Shown: positions 53,303-60,586 of the stretch, piece after piece | How the letters are laid out: each line of letters begins with the position of its first letter | Numbering within the stretch: position 1 is the first letter of the stretch | Origin: a virus | Virus record (IMG/VR): IMGVR_UViG_3300037091_000310 | Location: 20,664-84,663 of that record | Strand: one strand, 5' to 3' | Length of the DNA stretch: 64,000 bases | Translations under genes and position numbers: made by a program | The notes under the pieces: model-generated | What the model saw: only the letters and a program-made list of their open reading frames with translations | Told to the model about the DNA's origin: nothing | The model's database searches: none

Positions 53303-54060
53303 GTGAAGAAATCAAAAAAGTCTATGAGCGGATAAACGCTTTTGCAGCTTCATACAACATACAAAACCTTGGAGATGCATGCGGCTATCCATTACTCTAT
53401 CTAACTCCCCAAAAAATATCTGGTGCACCAAACTTGCTAATTGCTGGAGGCTTTCACGGCGGTGAAGAGCCAGCTGGCACTTTGGGCCTATTGAAATTTT
53501 TGGAAACATATTCCTTTAAAGATAGAGTCAATCTTTCATTCTTACCTCTTGTCAACCCTTCGGGATTTGCTTTGGGCCAACGACTCAATGCCAACGGCGG
53601 GAATCCTAATCATGGATTTTGTTCTAGAATCCGAACAGACGAGGTTTTATCTGAAGAAGGGGAGATTCTAGTCAAGAATATAGCAGAACTTTTTGAAGCC
53701 GCTTCGGATGGATTTTTGACATTGCATGAAGATTGCGATCAATCCAGGTTTTATCTTTTCACATTTGAACAGACCGAAAAACCTGGACCGTTTACAAGTC
53801 GACTGTTTCAAACAGAGTGCAAATTCTTCGAGCCCATTACCGAGTCCATTCTAATTGATGAAAAATATGGAACTCGCGCATTTGATGGTGCCGTCTGCTT
53901 TAATGATTGTGATGGGACTTTTGAAGATCTCTTATTTCATATGGGTGTTCCTTATATAGCCTGCACAGAAACTCCAGGTCTTCAACCCATAGATGAAAGA
54001 GTCGATGCAAACGTAGCTCTCATACAATCTTTCATAGATTGGCAAAAGGAAAGACGATGA
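53299..54060 (+). CDS. M14-type zinc peptidase / aspartoacylase-like protein (253 aa)
   Basis: LIAGGFHGGEEPAG carries the H-x2-E zinc motif (H53, E56) of the M14/succinylglutamate desuccinylase family; LPLVNPSGFALGQRLNANGGNPNHGF supplies the substrate-binding N-x-R-like region, and LTLHEDCD (about 140-147) the third ligand. CTETPG near 222-228 fits the late catalytic Glu. It could cleave peptidoglycan stem peptides or deacylate a small molecule. No signal peptide, so it acts in the cytoplasm or during lysis. Confidence 0.75.
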   Translation: MSEEIKKVYERINAFAASYNIQNLGDACGYPLLYLTPQKISGAPNLLIAGGFHGGEEPAGTLGLLKFLETYSFKDRVNLSFLPLVNPSGFALGQRLNANGGNPNHGFCSRIRTDEVLSEEGEILVKNIAELFEAASDGFLTLHEDCDQSRFYLFTFEQTEKPGPFTSRLFQTECKFFEPITESILIDEKYGTRAFDGAVCFNDCDGTFEDLLFHMGVPYIACTETPGLQPIDERVDANVALIQSFIDWQKERR

Positions 54061-54428
54061 AACACACAATTCTTCGAGTGAGCGGATATTGGGGAGATAG
54101 TTATTGGCACATACCTATCCTCTCTGAAGAAGAAAAAATAACTCTAGACAAAATAATAGAAGCGATACCAGAGTGTTATCGCTTTCAAACACATAGAGTA
54201 TATAAGGATGTAAGAAACTTTTGTAAACAACACGGCCAAAAAATCACGATCGAAAAAGTTAATGAGCTATTGGCTGAAAATGATGAGGTTGAGAAAAGCG
54301 ACAATCCTTTAGTAAATTTGCTACGCGAATGGGAATATGAAATGGCCAGCTTAGAACAACACGACTATGACGCTATGTGTAAAAAGACTGACCAAGTTCT
54401 TGCGGAGTATAAGCAATGTCCAAAATGA
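54057..54428 (+). CDS. Hypothetical protein (123 aa)
   Basis: ATGA overlap at 54057 (an earlier in-frame ATG lies in the peptidase gene). RVSGYWGDSYWHIPILSEEEKITLDKI, helical. Overlaps the next start by 13 bases. Unknown. Confidence 0.55.
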   Translation: MKHTILRVSGYWGDSYWHIPILSEEEKITLDKIIEAIPECYRFQTHRVYKDVRNFCKQHGQKITIEKVNELLAENDEVEKSDNPLVNLLREWEYEMASLEQHDYDAMCKKTDQVLAEYKQCPK

Positions 54429-54634
54429 AAGAACCCGAATTCCCCAAATGCAAAGTCACCATAGGTGTAGAATTCTTGGGTGACTATTTTGAAACTTGGG
54501 ATGAAGAAATAGATTGGAATGACTTTTGTGATCAAGTCTATGACCTTTCGGCTGATGTAGAAGTTGAAGTAAGAGAGGCAGCTCAAAAGAGAATAGCCTT
54601 GAAAGATGCCCTAAAGAAAAAAGATGGCGACTAA
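54416..54634 (+). CDS. Small acidic hypothetical protein (72 aa)
   Basis: MSKMKEPEFPKCKVTIGVEFLG ... WDEEIDWNDFCDQVYDLS; acidic. Overlaps the next start by 11 bases. Unknown. Confidence 0.5.
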   Translation: MSKMKEPEFPKCKVTIGVEFLGDYFETWDEEIDWNDFCDQVYDLSADVEVEVREAAQKRIALKDALKKKDGD

Positions 54635-54809
54635 AGAAGAAGTTTTAAAGCTACTCAAAGCAAAATCCAAAGTGATTATTGCCTGTCCAGAATGCGGTTC
54701 AGATAAGATCAATCAATATCGTATGCCGACTGGACCAATCTGGTGCGAAGCGTGTGGACTAAGAGTTGAACAAAAAGAAAAGAACAATCCATTTATTACA
54801 AGGATATAA
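54624..54809 (+). CDS. Zinc-ribbon protein with KEEVxxLLK N-terminus (61 aa)
   Basis: MATKEEVLKLLKAKSKVIIACPECGSDKIN ... PIWCEACGLRVE: TFIIS/RPA12-like zinc ribbon joined to the recurrent KEEV-x2-LLK-x-K helix (compare 21651, 39624). Possibly a transcription-related adaptor. Confidence 0.6.
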   Translation: MATKEEVLKLLKAKSKVIIACPECGSDKINQYRMPTGPIWCEACGLRVEQKEKNNPFITRI

Positions 54810-54810
54810 A

Positions 54811-55275
54811 ATGGTGTTAAAGTTTAGAATGTGGAATCCAACCACTAAAACAATGATTGATCTTAAAGCAATCACCCCCTTAGCCCTCGATTCTAACTTG
54901 AAAGTAGATGGGATCTTTATTCCTTTCAACGGAATGCCCATCATGCAATATACGGGCATGACTGACAAGAACGGTAGAGAAATATATGACGGTGACATTC
55001 TAAGGAAAAGCGATCCTGAATATTGGGATCCAAAAGCTTGGGAAGGTTCAGATCTCTTCAGCCCACCAGACGAACATGATAAAAAACTATTTGGTGGTGG
55101 AACTGGCTATGTAGAATCTTGTGCTTTTGGTTGGACAGTAATCGATATCAATTGTGGCGAGTGGGCCTTTAACGGTCCTGAGGGACCAGGGTGGAATGGT
55201 TGGGATGTAGAGGTCATTGGCAACAGATACGAAAATCCTGAATTGATGGTGAAAAAAGATGGCCAGAAGATATAA
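54811..55275 (+). CDS. YopX family protein (154 aa)
   Basis: AAGGA fits ATG 54811. MVLKFRMWNPTTKTMIDL, PIMQYTGMTDKNGREIYDGDIL is the signature of the YopX family, common in phages and plasmids. The rest forms a barrel-like beta domain ending in VIGNRYENPELM. Function in phages unknown. Confidence 0.85.
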   Translation: MVLKFRMWNPTTKTMIDLKAITPLALDSNLKVDGIFIPFNGMPIMQYTGMTDKNGREIYDGDILRKSDPEYWDPKAWEGSDLFSPPDEHDKKLFGGGTGYVESCAFGWTVIDINCGEWAFNGPEGPGWNGWDVEVIGNRYENPELMVKKDGQKI

Positions 55276-55573
55276 GAGTTCAGAAGAGTGGAAAAAATTT
55301 GGCTTTGAGCCGACTGTTACTGGTTGGACGGATAGTCCTGAAGGGGCAATGCGATCTGATCCTAATGGAAAGTGGTTTCCAATTCACGTCCTTCAGGATT
55401 TTGCCGCCGCTGAATCTGATAGAGACGATATGGAAAAAATGTTATACTTACTAGTCAAGAGTCTTGAATCATGGTGGAGGCTTCCAAACGATATGAGAAA
55501 GCTTGCCGACATAGAGCCTTTAATAATAACGGCATTGGATATAAAAGATGAGATGGATAAAAACTCTGTTTAG
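55259..55573 (+). CDS. Hypothetical protein (104 aa)
   Basis: ATG overlaps the YopX gene by 17 bases. Starts MARRYKSSEEWKKFGFEPT, helical C-terminus (RDDMEKMLYLLVKSLESW). Overlaps the next gene by 26 bases. Unknown. Confidence 0.5.
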   Translation: MARRYKSSEEWKKFGFEPTVTGWTDSPEGAMRSDPNGKWFPIHVLQDFAAAESDRDDMEKMLYLLVKSLESWWRLPNDMRKLADIEPLIITALDIKDEMDKNSV

Positions 55574-55991
55574 TTCAGTTGATGGTTCCTTAGCTAAAAA
55601 GCCAGAAGTAAAGATTGATCCTTCAAAGATTAAACTTTCTTCTACTGGCCAACTACGGTTTCCGTCATTGTCTGAACAGCTTAAAAAAGAAATAGAAAAG
55701 CTATCTGACAAGGATAAGAAATTATTCATTGATGTTGCCATACCAATTATAGCCAAACTCAGACGATTTAGCTACGAGAAAGCCTGTGTAGAAACAGTCT
55801 GGGGTGAAAGCCTCTGGTTCAGTTTACATTTTGTTCCCGACATTACTGTTCATTTGCAAGTATACGTAAGGCCGCCTAAAAAAGTTTTGCGAACTTTCTT
55901 TACTTTTTGGAAAGGCAAAATCATGTGGACAAATGGTTATGGTAAGATTGATGACTGTTTGGCCGATATTCAAGCGAACTTAAAGGAATAA
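55548..55991 (+). CDS. Hypothetical protein (147 aa)
   Basis: A Ser/Lys/Pro-rich N-terminus, a helical part (LKKEIEKLSDKDKKLFIDVA) and a beta domain (WFSLHFVPDITVHLQVYV). One base separates it from the SET gene. Unknown. Confidence 0.55.
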   Translation: MRWIKTLFSSVDGSLAKKPEVKIDPSKIKLSSTGQLRFPSLSEQLKKEIEKLSDKDKKLFIDVAIPIIAKLRRFSYEKACVETVWGESLWFSLHFVPDITVHLQVYVRPPKKVLRTFFTFWKGKIMWTNGYGKIDDCLADIQANLKE

Positions 55992-55992
55992 A

Positions 55993-56361
55993 ATGCTCCA
56001 CGTAAAAACAGCTCTCAAAGAAAGCTCCATCCACGGCCTTGGATTGTTTGCGGCCGAGCCAATAAAGAAAGACACTTTAATATGGGAATTCAATCCGTTG
56101 TTTGATAAAAGGATATATAACGGAATCCTAAACATGTTGCCCGCAGTGACTCAAGAATTTATCAAGCTATATGGTTTTTTGGATCTAGGTGGATATTGGA
56201 TTTTATGTAGCGACAATGCTCGCTATATGAATCACTCAAATAATCCTACATGCGAAGATCGAAATCAAAAAGACTATGCCGCAAAAGATATTGAGATAGG
56301 CGAAGAGCTCACTTGCAACTATTACGTTTTTGATCGTTCGGTGAGTCATAGAAAAATATAA
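55993..56361 (+). CDS. SET-domain protein, probable lysine methyltransferase (122 aa)
   Basis: Compact SET domain: SSIHGLGLFAAEPIKKDTLI (first SET motif), RYMNHSNNPTC (the N-H-S motif binding SAM) and IGEELTCNYYVFD (GEELTxxY catalytic Tyr). Only about 120 residues with no added domains, like viral and bacterial minimal SET enzymes. It might methylate a phage or host protein. Confidence 0.85.
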   Translation: MLHVKTALKESSIHGLGLFAAEPIKKDTLIWEFNPLFDKRIYNGILNMLPAVTQEFIKLYGFLDLGGYWILCSDNARYMNHSNNPTCEDRNQKDYAAKDIEIGEELTCNYYVFDRSVSHRKI

Positions 56362-56370
56362 GGAGTTAAA

Positions 56371-56688
56371 ATGAAAAATTCAAAGAATCATTGGACTGAT
56401 GACGAAGGTTGGATGCATGATGATTTGACAAAGAGGCCGGGTAGTGTGGGTTATGCTATTGAAAAATACATGCGACAGATTACTTCAATAGATGACGTAG
56501 ATGAACTTAGAAAACTCTTTTTTGATGTAGTCATGGATCCAATAGAGATTCAGGGCACGAGCGAAGAGAAGAAGCAAGTCTATATGGAAAAGGCTAATAA
56601 GATTGACGATGTAGATGATTTGAGAGAGTTCATATTTGCTATTCATGGCCGAGCAAAAGATTACAAAAGAAAGCTGGCAAGAAAGTGA
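56371..56688 (+). CDS. Hypothetical protein (105 aa)
   Basis: AGGAG RBS. Two similar segments, SIDDVDELRKLFFDVVMD (about 29-46) and KIDDVDDLREFIFAIHG (about 75-91), show an internal repeat. GTGA overlap with the next gene. Confidence 0.55.
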   Translation: MKNSKNHWTDDEGWMHDDLTKRPGSVGYAIEKYMRQITSIDDVDELRKLFFDVVMDPIEIQGTSEEKKQVYMEKANKIDDVDDLREFIFAIHGRAKDYKRKLARK

Positions 56689-56984
56689 CATTAGACGCAC
56701 AAGGTTTTAATCGGGAGCCGGGCTGGAGAACTTACACTCTAGTTGGACTTGACATCTTTTTAGGAGCAATCTTTATACTCCTAAAATGGTGTGGAATAAT
56801 TAATTGGAGTTGGTTTATTGTGTTGCTACCCTTCTATTGGCTTCCGGCCATCTGCTTATTACTTCTTGCGATGGCCATGACAGCCATTCGGTTCGCCGAC
56901 GCATATAGAGAAATAGAAAAGGTGGTGGCAAATGGAAAGACTAACGGCGGGACAACTAAAGAAAATTCTAGAAAGAGTCCCTGA
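56685..56984 (+). CDS. Membrane protein, two helices (99 aa)
   Basis: GTG start, coupled to the previous stop. Helices about 17-37 and 41-66 (WFIVLLPFYWLPAICLLLLAM), and a polar C-terminus. Overlaps the next start by 53 bases. Unknown. Confidence 0.5.
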   Translation: MTLDAQGFNREPGWRTYTLVGLDIFLGAIFILLKWCGIINWSWFIVLLPFYWLPAICLLLLAMAMTAIRFADAYREIEKVVANGKTNGGTTKENSRKSP

Positions 56985-57120
56985 TAACGCAGATGTGGTC
57001 ATTCGTGAAAGGGGTAAGGATCTTTTTATCAAATTGGCCTTCGCTTGGCAATATGAAAATAAGTGCGAAGCTTTGGTGTTAGTAGAGACAGAAACATGCC
57101 CGTCTATACCAGATGTTTGA
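56932..57120 (+). CDS. Small hypothetical protein (62 aa)
   Basis: MERLTAGQLKKILERVPDNADVVI: the LT-x2-QL-x2-IL-x2-VPD-x-A-x-V start is typical of small bacterial and phage DUF proteins. Starts inside the previous gene and overlaps the glycosylase start by 25 bases. Confidence 0.5.
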   Translation: MERLTAGQLKKILERVPDNADVVIRERGKDLFIKLAFAWQYENKCEALVLVETETCPSIPDV

Positions 57121-57656
57121 AATGTCCCTTGGGACAATACCGCGAAGTAAATGGCTATAAAATCGTTTGGGGTGATGGTAATCTTTCGGCCCCTATACTT
57201 ATTATTGGGGAAGCACCCGGAGAATCGGAAGCAAAGCTTGGACGTCCCTTTGTTGGTAGATCGGGACAGTTCTTACGACACCGATTAGAGCCATATATTG
57301 AGTTTCCAAAAGGGTGCTTCATCTCTAACACTTGCCTATGTCGGCCTCCAGACAATCGTAAACCAACCATAGAAGAACAAACTTCTTGTTCTTCACATAT
57401 ACACACCATGTTATTCACAATGCGACCAAAATTGATCATTACAGCGGTCAAAGTTGCATCAGATTATTTGAGCATACTTCTAGGTAGGTCATACACAATC
57501 TACTTGGCCGAAGCCGCTGAGCTAGAAGACTTAGTTTTTGTATGGTTGCCTATTTATCACCCGTCTTATGTAATGAGAGCCAAAGAGACGACGGCTACGT
57601 TTGAAAATACATTAAGATCATACGCAAAGCTATTCAAGAGTATAGGAGATTTCTAA
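57096..57656 (+). CDS. Uracil-DNA glycosylase, family 4 type
   Basis: 186 aa from ATG 57096. CLKCPLGQYR (first two Fe-S cysteines), IIGEAPGESEAKLGRPFVGRSG (motif 1, GEAPG, and the F-V-G-x-S-G loop), NTCLCRPPDNRKPT plus EEQTSC (remaining Fe-S cysteines), and LPIYHPSYVM (motif 2 HPS). Removes uracil from DNA ahead of base-excision repair. Together with the DNA ligase and a truncated alkyl-DNA repair gene, it makes a small repair set. Confidence 0.88.
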   Translation: MPVYTRCLKCPLGQYREVNGYKIVWGDGNLSAPILIIGEAPGESEAKLGRPFVGRSGQFLRHRLEPYIEFPKGCFISNTCLCRPPDNRKPTIEEQTSCSSHIHTMLFTMRPKLIITAVKVASDYLSILLGRSYTIYLAEAAELEDLVFVWLPIYHPSYVMRAKETTATFENTLRSYAKLFKSIGDF

Positions 57657-57901
57657 TGAAGATAAGGATCTATAAGGTTGGAGAGCTATACGGTCTTCAA
57701 GTGAAAGATGGTTGGTTTGATTCTTGGCATTGCGGTTCTTGGATGATTCCACTAGCTGCAAGAACTGAAGAAGAAAAACAAGCTGGAAAGCATCCGACTG
57801 GTTTCAAGTCACCTGAAGAGGCTCAAGAGTGGGCTGAAGAACACCTTGGAATTAAGGTTGTAAAAGAGCTTAAAGTCAAGAGGGTGGAGCATGGCCACTA
57901 G
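57656..57901 (+). CDS. Hypothetical protein (81 aa)
   Basis: TAATG overlap at 57654-57658. MKIRIYKVGELYGLQVKDGWF; alpha/beta with a helical SPEEAQEWAEEHLG segment and basic end. Unknown. Confidence 0.55.
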   Translation: MKIRIYKVGELYGLQVKDGWFDSWHCGSWMIPLAARTEEEKQAGKHPTGFKSPEEAQEWAEEHLGIKVVKELKVKRVEHGH

Positions 57902-58139
57902 AGGAGAGGGCCCTCTTAAAGAAGAATGGTATTCAATTTGCTCAATGCATCATGAGCGTGATGAAAATTGCGACATGTGCAATTGTGGGAAGTGGATAAA
58001 CGTAGAAGAGCAGAAAAAAGAACACGAACTATTTGAGAGAAATCCAGAAGAGTGGAGAAGAATTCACGCCCGAGACAGATTAGAATTCTTCGATTTTAAA
58101 ACTGGTGAGAAGTTGAATCCCTTTCCGAATTTGAGGTGA
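57891..58139 (+). CDS. Cys/His-containing hypothetical protein (82 aa)
   Basis: ICSMHHERDENCDMCNCGKWIN: two Cys pairs and His residues near the start, probably a metal-binding loop; helical charged rest. Overlaps the previous gene by 11 bases. Confidence 0.55.
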   Translation: MATRGEGPLKEEWYSICSMHHERDENCDMCNCGKWINVEEQKKEHELFERNPEEWRRIHARDRLEFFDFKTGEKLNPFPNLR

Positions 58140-58142
58140 AAG

Positions 58143-58655
58143 ATGATAGTTGAGAAGTGGCTCGAAAAAGATTGTGTTTGTATTGTCCATCAGCACGACC
58201 AAATACCCAGCCTTGTTTGCGGCTATGTGGGTGTTGATGAAGAACATCCTCTTTACGGTGTTCGCTACGATGAAGAGTCGCTTATTCTTGAAAAAATGCT
58301 CAGACAATCTAAAGCATTTCGTAAAAAGCACGACGTGAAGGAAATGCTCAAGGATCGTAGCACAGACAACTGGGCTTATCCTATGGAAGATTTCTCTGCT
58401 ACACCAGAAGGTTATTTTATTAAACATAGTATAAGCTTTGCTGATAAAGGTGATGTAGCTAACTTACGTGAATTCAATTGTCCCGCTATTTGGTTCTTTG
58501 GTTTTGATAGTGGCCACCCCGGCTATGAGTGGGAGAACGTAACCAAGCTAGATCTCCAAGCAAAAATCCATCGGCTTTGTTTTGAATTAGCCTATGAGCT
58601 TGATCAAATCAAGTGGAACATATTACTTCCGAGTCAGGAATACAAACTACTATGA
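58143..58655 (+). CDS. Hypothetical protein (170 aa)
   Basis: Short N-terminal strand pair (CVCIVHQHDQIPSLVCGYVG), helical middle, and C-terminal domain with FGFDSGHPGYEWENVTKLD. ATGA overlap with the next gene. Unknown. Confidence 0.55.
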   Translation: MIVEKWLEKDCVCIVHQHDQIPSLVCGYVGVDEEHPLYGVRYDEESLILEKMLRQSKAFRKKHDVKEMLKDRSTDNWAYPMEDFSATPEGYFIKHSISFADKGDVANLREFNCPAIWFFGFDSGHPGYEWENVTKLDLQAKIHRLCFELAYELDQIKWNILLPSQEYKLL

Positions 58656-58882
58656 GAGCTATATATGAAATCGTTGAAGACATACCTGAAAAACCTTTAG
58701 TGATTCGAGATATTGGTTGGCGAGACCATATGTCTGTGACTAACGATGCTGAAGCTGTAGTAGAAGATTTATGGAATAAGGGAAAACTATCTGACAGACG
58801 CTTGTTCTATTATGATAGCGCAGGCGATTTAGATGAGCTTGTTCACATAGATGGTTCTTTTATAAGATTTCGACCAGGTTGA
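58652..58882 (+). CDS. Hypothetical protein (76 aa)
   Basis: ATG 58652 coupled to the previous stop. MRAIYEIVEDIPEKPLVIRDIG, SVTNDAEAVVEDLW: alpha/beta. Unknown. Confidence 0.5.
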   Translation: MRAIYEIVEDIPEKPLVIRDIGWRDHMSVTNDAEAVVEDLWNKGKLSDRRLFYYDSAGDLDELVHIDGSFIRFRPG

Positions 58883-58894
58883 AAGGAGTTCTGA

Positions 58895-59236
58895 ATGAGG
58901 ACGGTGTGTTTGGATTTTGATGGCGTCGTTCATAGCTACAAGAGCGGATGGAAAGGTTATTCGGTAATTCCTGATCCTCCAGTTCCCGGCGTCAAAGAAG
59001 CTATTGATGAGCTCCGTAAAACTTACATGGTCAAGATTTTTTCTACGCGTTGCAAGAAGGCTGAGGGCATCGCCGCCATTGAGAAGTATCTTGAGAAGTA
59101 TGACATCAAGGTCAGTGCTATTTGCGAGAGCAAACCTTCAGCCTTCATTTACGTTGACGATCGCGGTTTTACATTCAACGGCGATTGGCCCGCAGCAGTC
59201 GCAGCAATCAAGGGCTTCAAGAGCTGGCTGGAATAG
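58895..59236 (+). CDS. HAD-family phosphatase-like protein (113 aa)
   Basis: AAGGAG RBS. CLDFDGVVHSY (DxD motif I intact), MVKIFSTRC (motif II Ser/Thr), and AFIYVDDRGF (motif IV). Short HAD proteins of this type are common in phages and resemble hydroxymethylpyrimidine or nucleotide phosphatases. Substrate unknown. Confidence 0.8.
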   Translation: MRTVCLDFDGVVHSYKSGWKGYSVIPDPPVPGVKEAIDELRKTYMVKIFSTRCKKAEGIAAIEKYLEKYDIKVSAICESKPSAFIYVDDRGFTFNGDWPAAVAAIKGFKSWLE

Positions 59237-59262
59237 GTTCGAGGAAGTCATAAGTTCTTTTT

Positions 59263-60120
59263 ATGTTTGCTCTCAAAGTAAATGACAGAAACTCCAAGGA
59301 GTCACAAGCTCTCGCCTATTACAACATGATGGATGGGGTGGGACTCCAATATTTTCGTAAAGCTGAAGAAGTCCCACCTGATGCTGTTCCTGCTGGTTCG
59401 GTAGAGTGGTTTCTTGAAGTCACAAGATGGAAAGTTATACCTGATTATTATCCAGAATTTCTCAGACCATATCTCGGCCGTAAAATATGGTGGACAGACC
59501 AATGGCCGATGCATGGTGGGATCTTCGTCAAGCCAGCTGACAAGTATAAACGCTTCACAGGCAAAATAACTACTGGTGGATATCATGGCAAGAAGAAGGG
59601 CCCATACTGGTGCTCTGAGGTTGTAAGCTTCACCAATGAGTGGCGCTTCTATGTAGCGAATGGAAAGGTTCTATATATTGGTTGGTATTGTGGTCTTAAC
59701 GACGATGCAATGCCACCCGATCTTAAAGTCGATTGGCCCCAAGACTATTGTGGTGCTGTAGATTTTGGGACCACACCTGAAGGCAAGCTACTTCTCATTG
59801 AAGCTAATGAACCATTTTCCTGCGGATGGTATGGTCACATTTCAGAGGGCCGCATTTATGGGAAGTGGTTAGAAATAGGCTACGAGTATATGAAGGAGAA
59901 AATGAAAAAGGGAACTGACGGCACTGCTGGTGCTTGGGCTTTAGAAAAAGGTGAAGACGGAAGAGTCTATATTAGCGCAGACGATCTTGGATTTTGGATC
60001 GAAGAAGCATTAAACTACACAGATGGTGCCGGAGCAAGTCTATCAGACGATGCTAAATCCAAATTACTCAAACATCTTTATGAGCGGATCAAAGAGATAG
60101 CAGAGAAGGCTGTTCTGTGA
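59263..60120 (+). CDS. ATP-grasp protein, CDC123/R2K-like (285 aa)
   Basis: GGIFVKPADKYKRFTG (the Lys of the ATP-grasp loop), SFTNEWRFYVANGKVLYIGWY (an E-W-R-x-F/Y-V strand, as in the R2K clade), and GAVDFGTTPEGKLLLIEANEPFSCG (D-x-G ... L-I-E-x-N, the metal-binding Glu/Asn). R2K ATP-grasp enzymes are predicted to ligate peptides or amino acids to proteins. The C-terminal 70 residues form a separate helical part. Confidence 0.7.
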   Translation: MFALKVNDRNSKESQALAYYNMMDGVGLQYFRKAEEVPPDAVPAGSVEWFLEVTRWKVIPDYYPEFLRPYLGRKIWWTDQWPMHGGIFVKPADKYKRFTGKITTGGYHGKKKGPYWCSEVVSFTNEWRFYVANGKVLYIGWYCGLNDDAMPPDLKVDWPQDYCGAVDFGTTPEGKLLLIEANEPFSCGWYGHISEGRIYGKWLEIGYEYMKEKMKKGTDGTAGAWALEKGEDGRVYISADDLGFWIEEALNYTDGAGASLSDDAKSKLLKHLYERIKEIAEKAVL

Positions 60121-60449
60121 AAATAAACTCTTACAAAGAACACCTCACATATACATTTATAGATAGCCCAGTAGGGCGTTTGCTACTCGCAGGAGACGAT
60201 CGTGGTTTATGGCAATTAAGTTTCATGAGCACTAAACCAGATATTGGCGATGCGTGGTCTTTTTCAAAAAATGTTTTTCAGGGCACTCGATCACAACTCA
60301 ATGCATATTTTGCAGGAGACTTACATCAATTCGAAGAAATTCCTTTACATCTTGTAGGCACTGATTTCCAACTTGCTGTTTGGAATATTCTACTTTCTAT
60401 TCCTTATGGGACGACATGGTCGTACAGCGATGTTGCCCGCGCGCTATAG
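60117..60449 (+). pseudogene. Truncated O6-methylguanine-DNA methyltransferase (Ogt/Ada type)
   Basis: Reads like the N-terminal two-thirds of Ogt: DSPVGRLLLAGDDRGLWQL, then GTDFQLAVWNILLSIPYGTTWSYSDVARAL, the helix-turn-helix region. The stop TAG at 60447 comes before the PCHRV active-site motif, so the acceptor Cys is absent. What follows in another frame is unrelated protein code (60446-60583). A deletion that joined two genes is the simplest explanation. Confidence 0.7.
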
Positions 60450-60583
60450 GCAAAGACATCTATCCGGCCTTCAAGGCTTATCAAAAAGACGGAACTACAT
60501 TTCTCTATGATCACAAGTGGCAAAATCCAACAATCTATCAGGAACGACTCCCAGGGAGAAGTTTCGAAGGTATGGTAATATAA
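60446..60583 (+). pseudogene. C-terminal remnant of another gene, joined to the truncated ogt
   Basis: Open in frame 2 and reading GKDIYPAFKAYQKDGTTFLY ... YQERLPGRSFEGMVI to a TAA at 60581-60583. It has normal protein composition, lacks a start of its own, and does not resemble the missing end of Ogt. Probably the tail of a separate small gene left after a deletion. Confidence 0.45.
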
Positions 60584-60586
60584 ACT

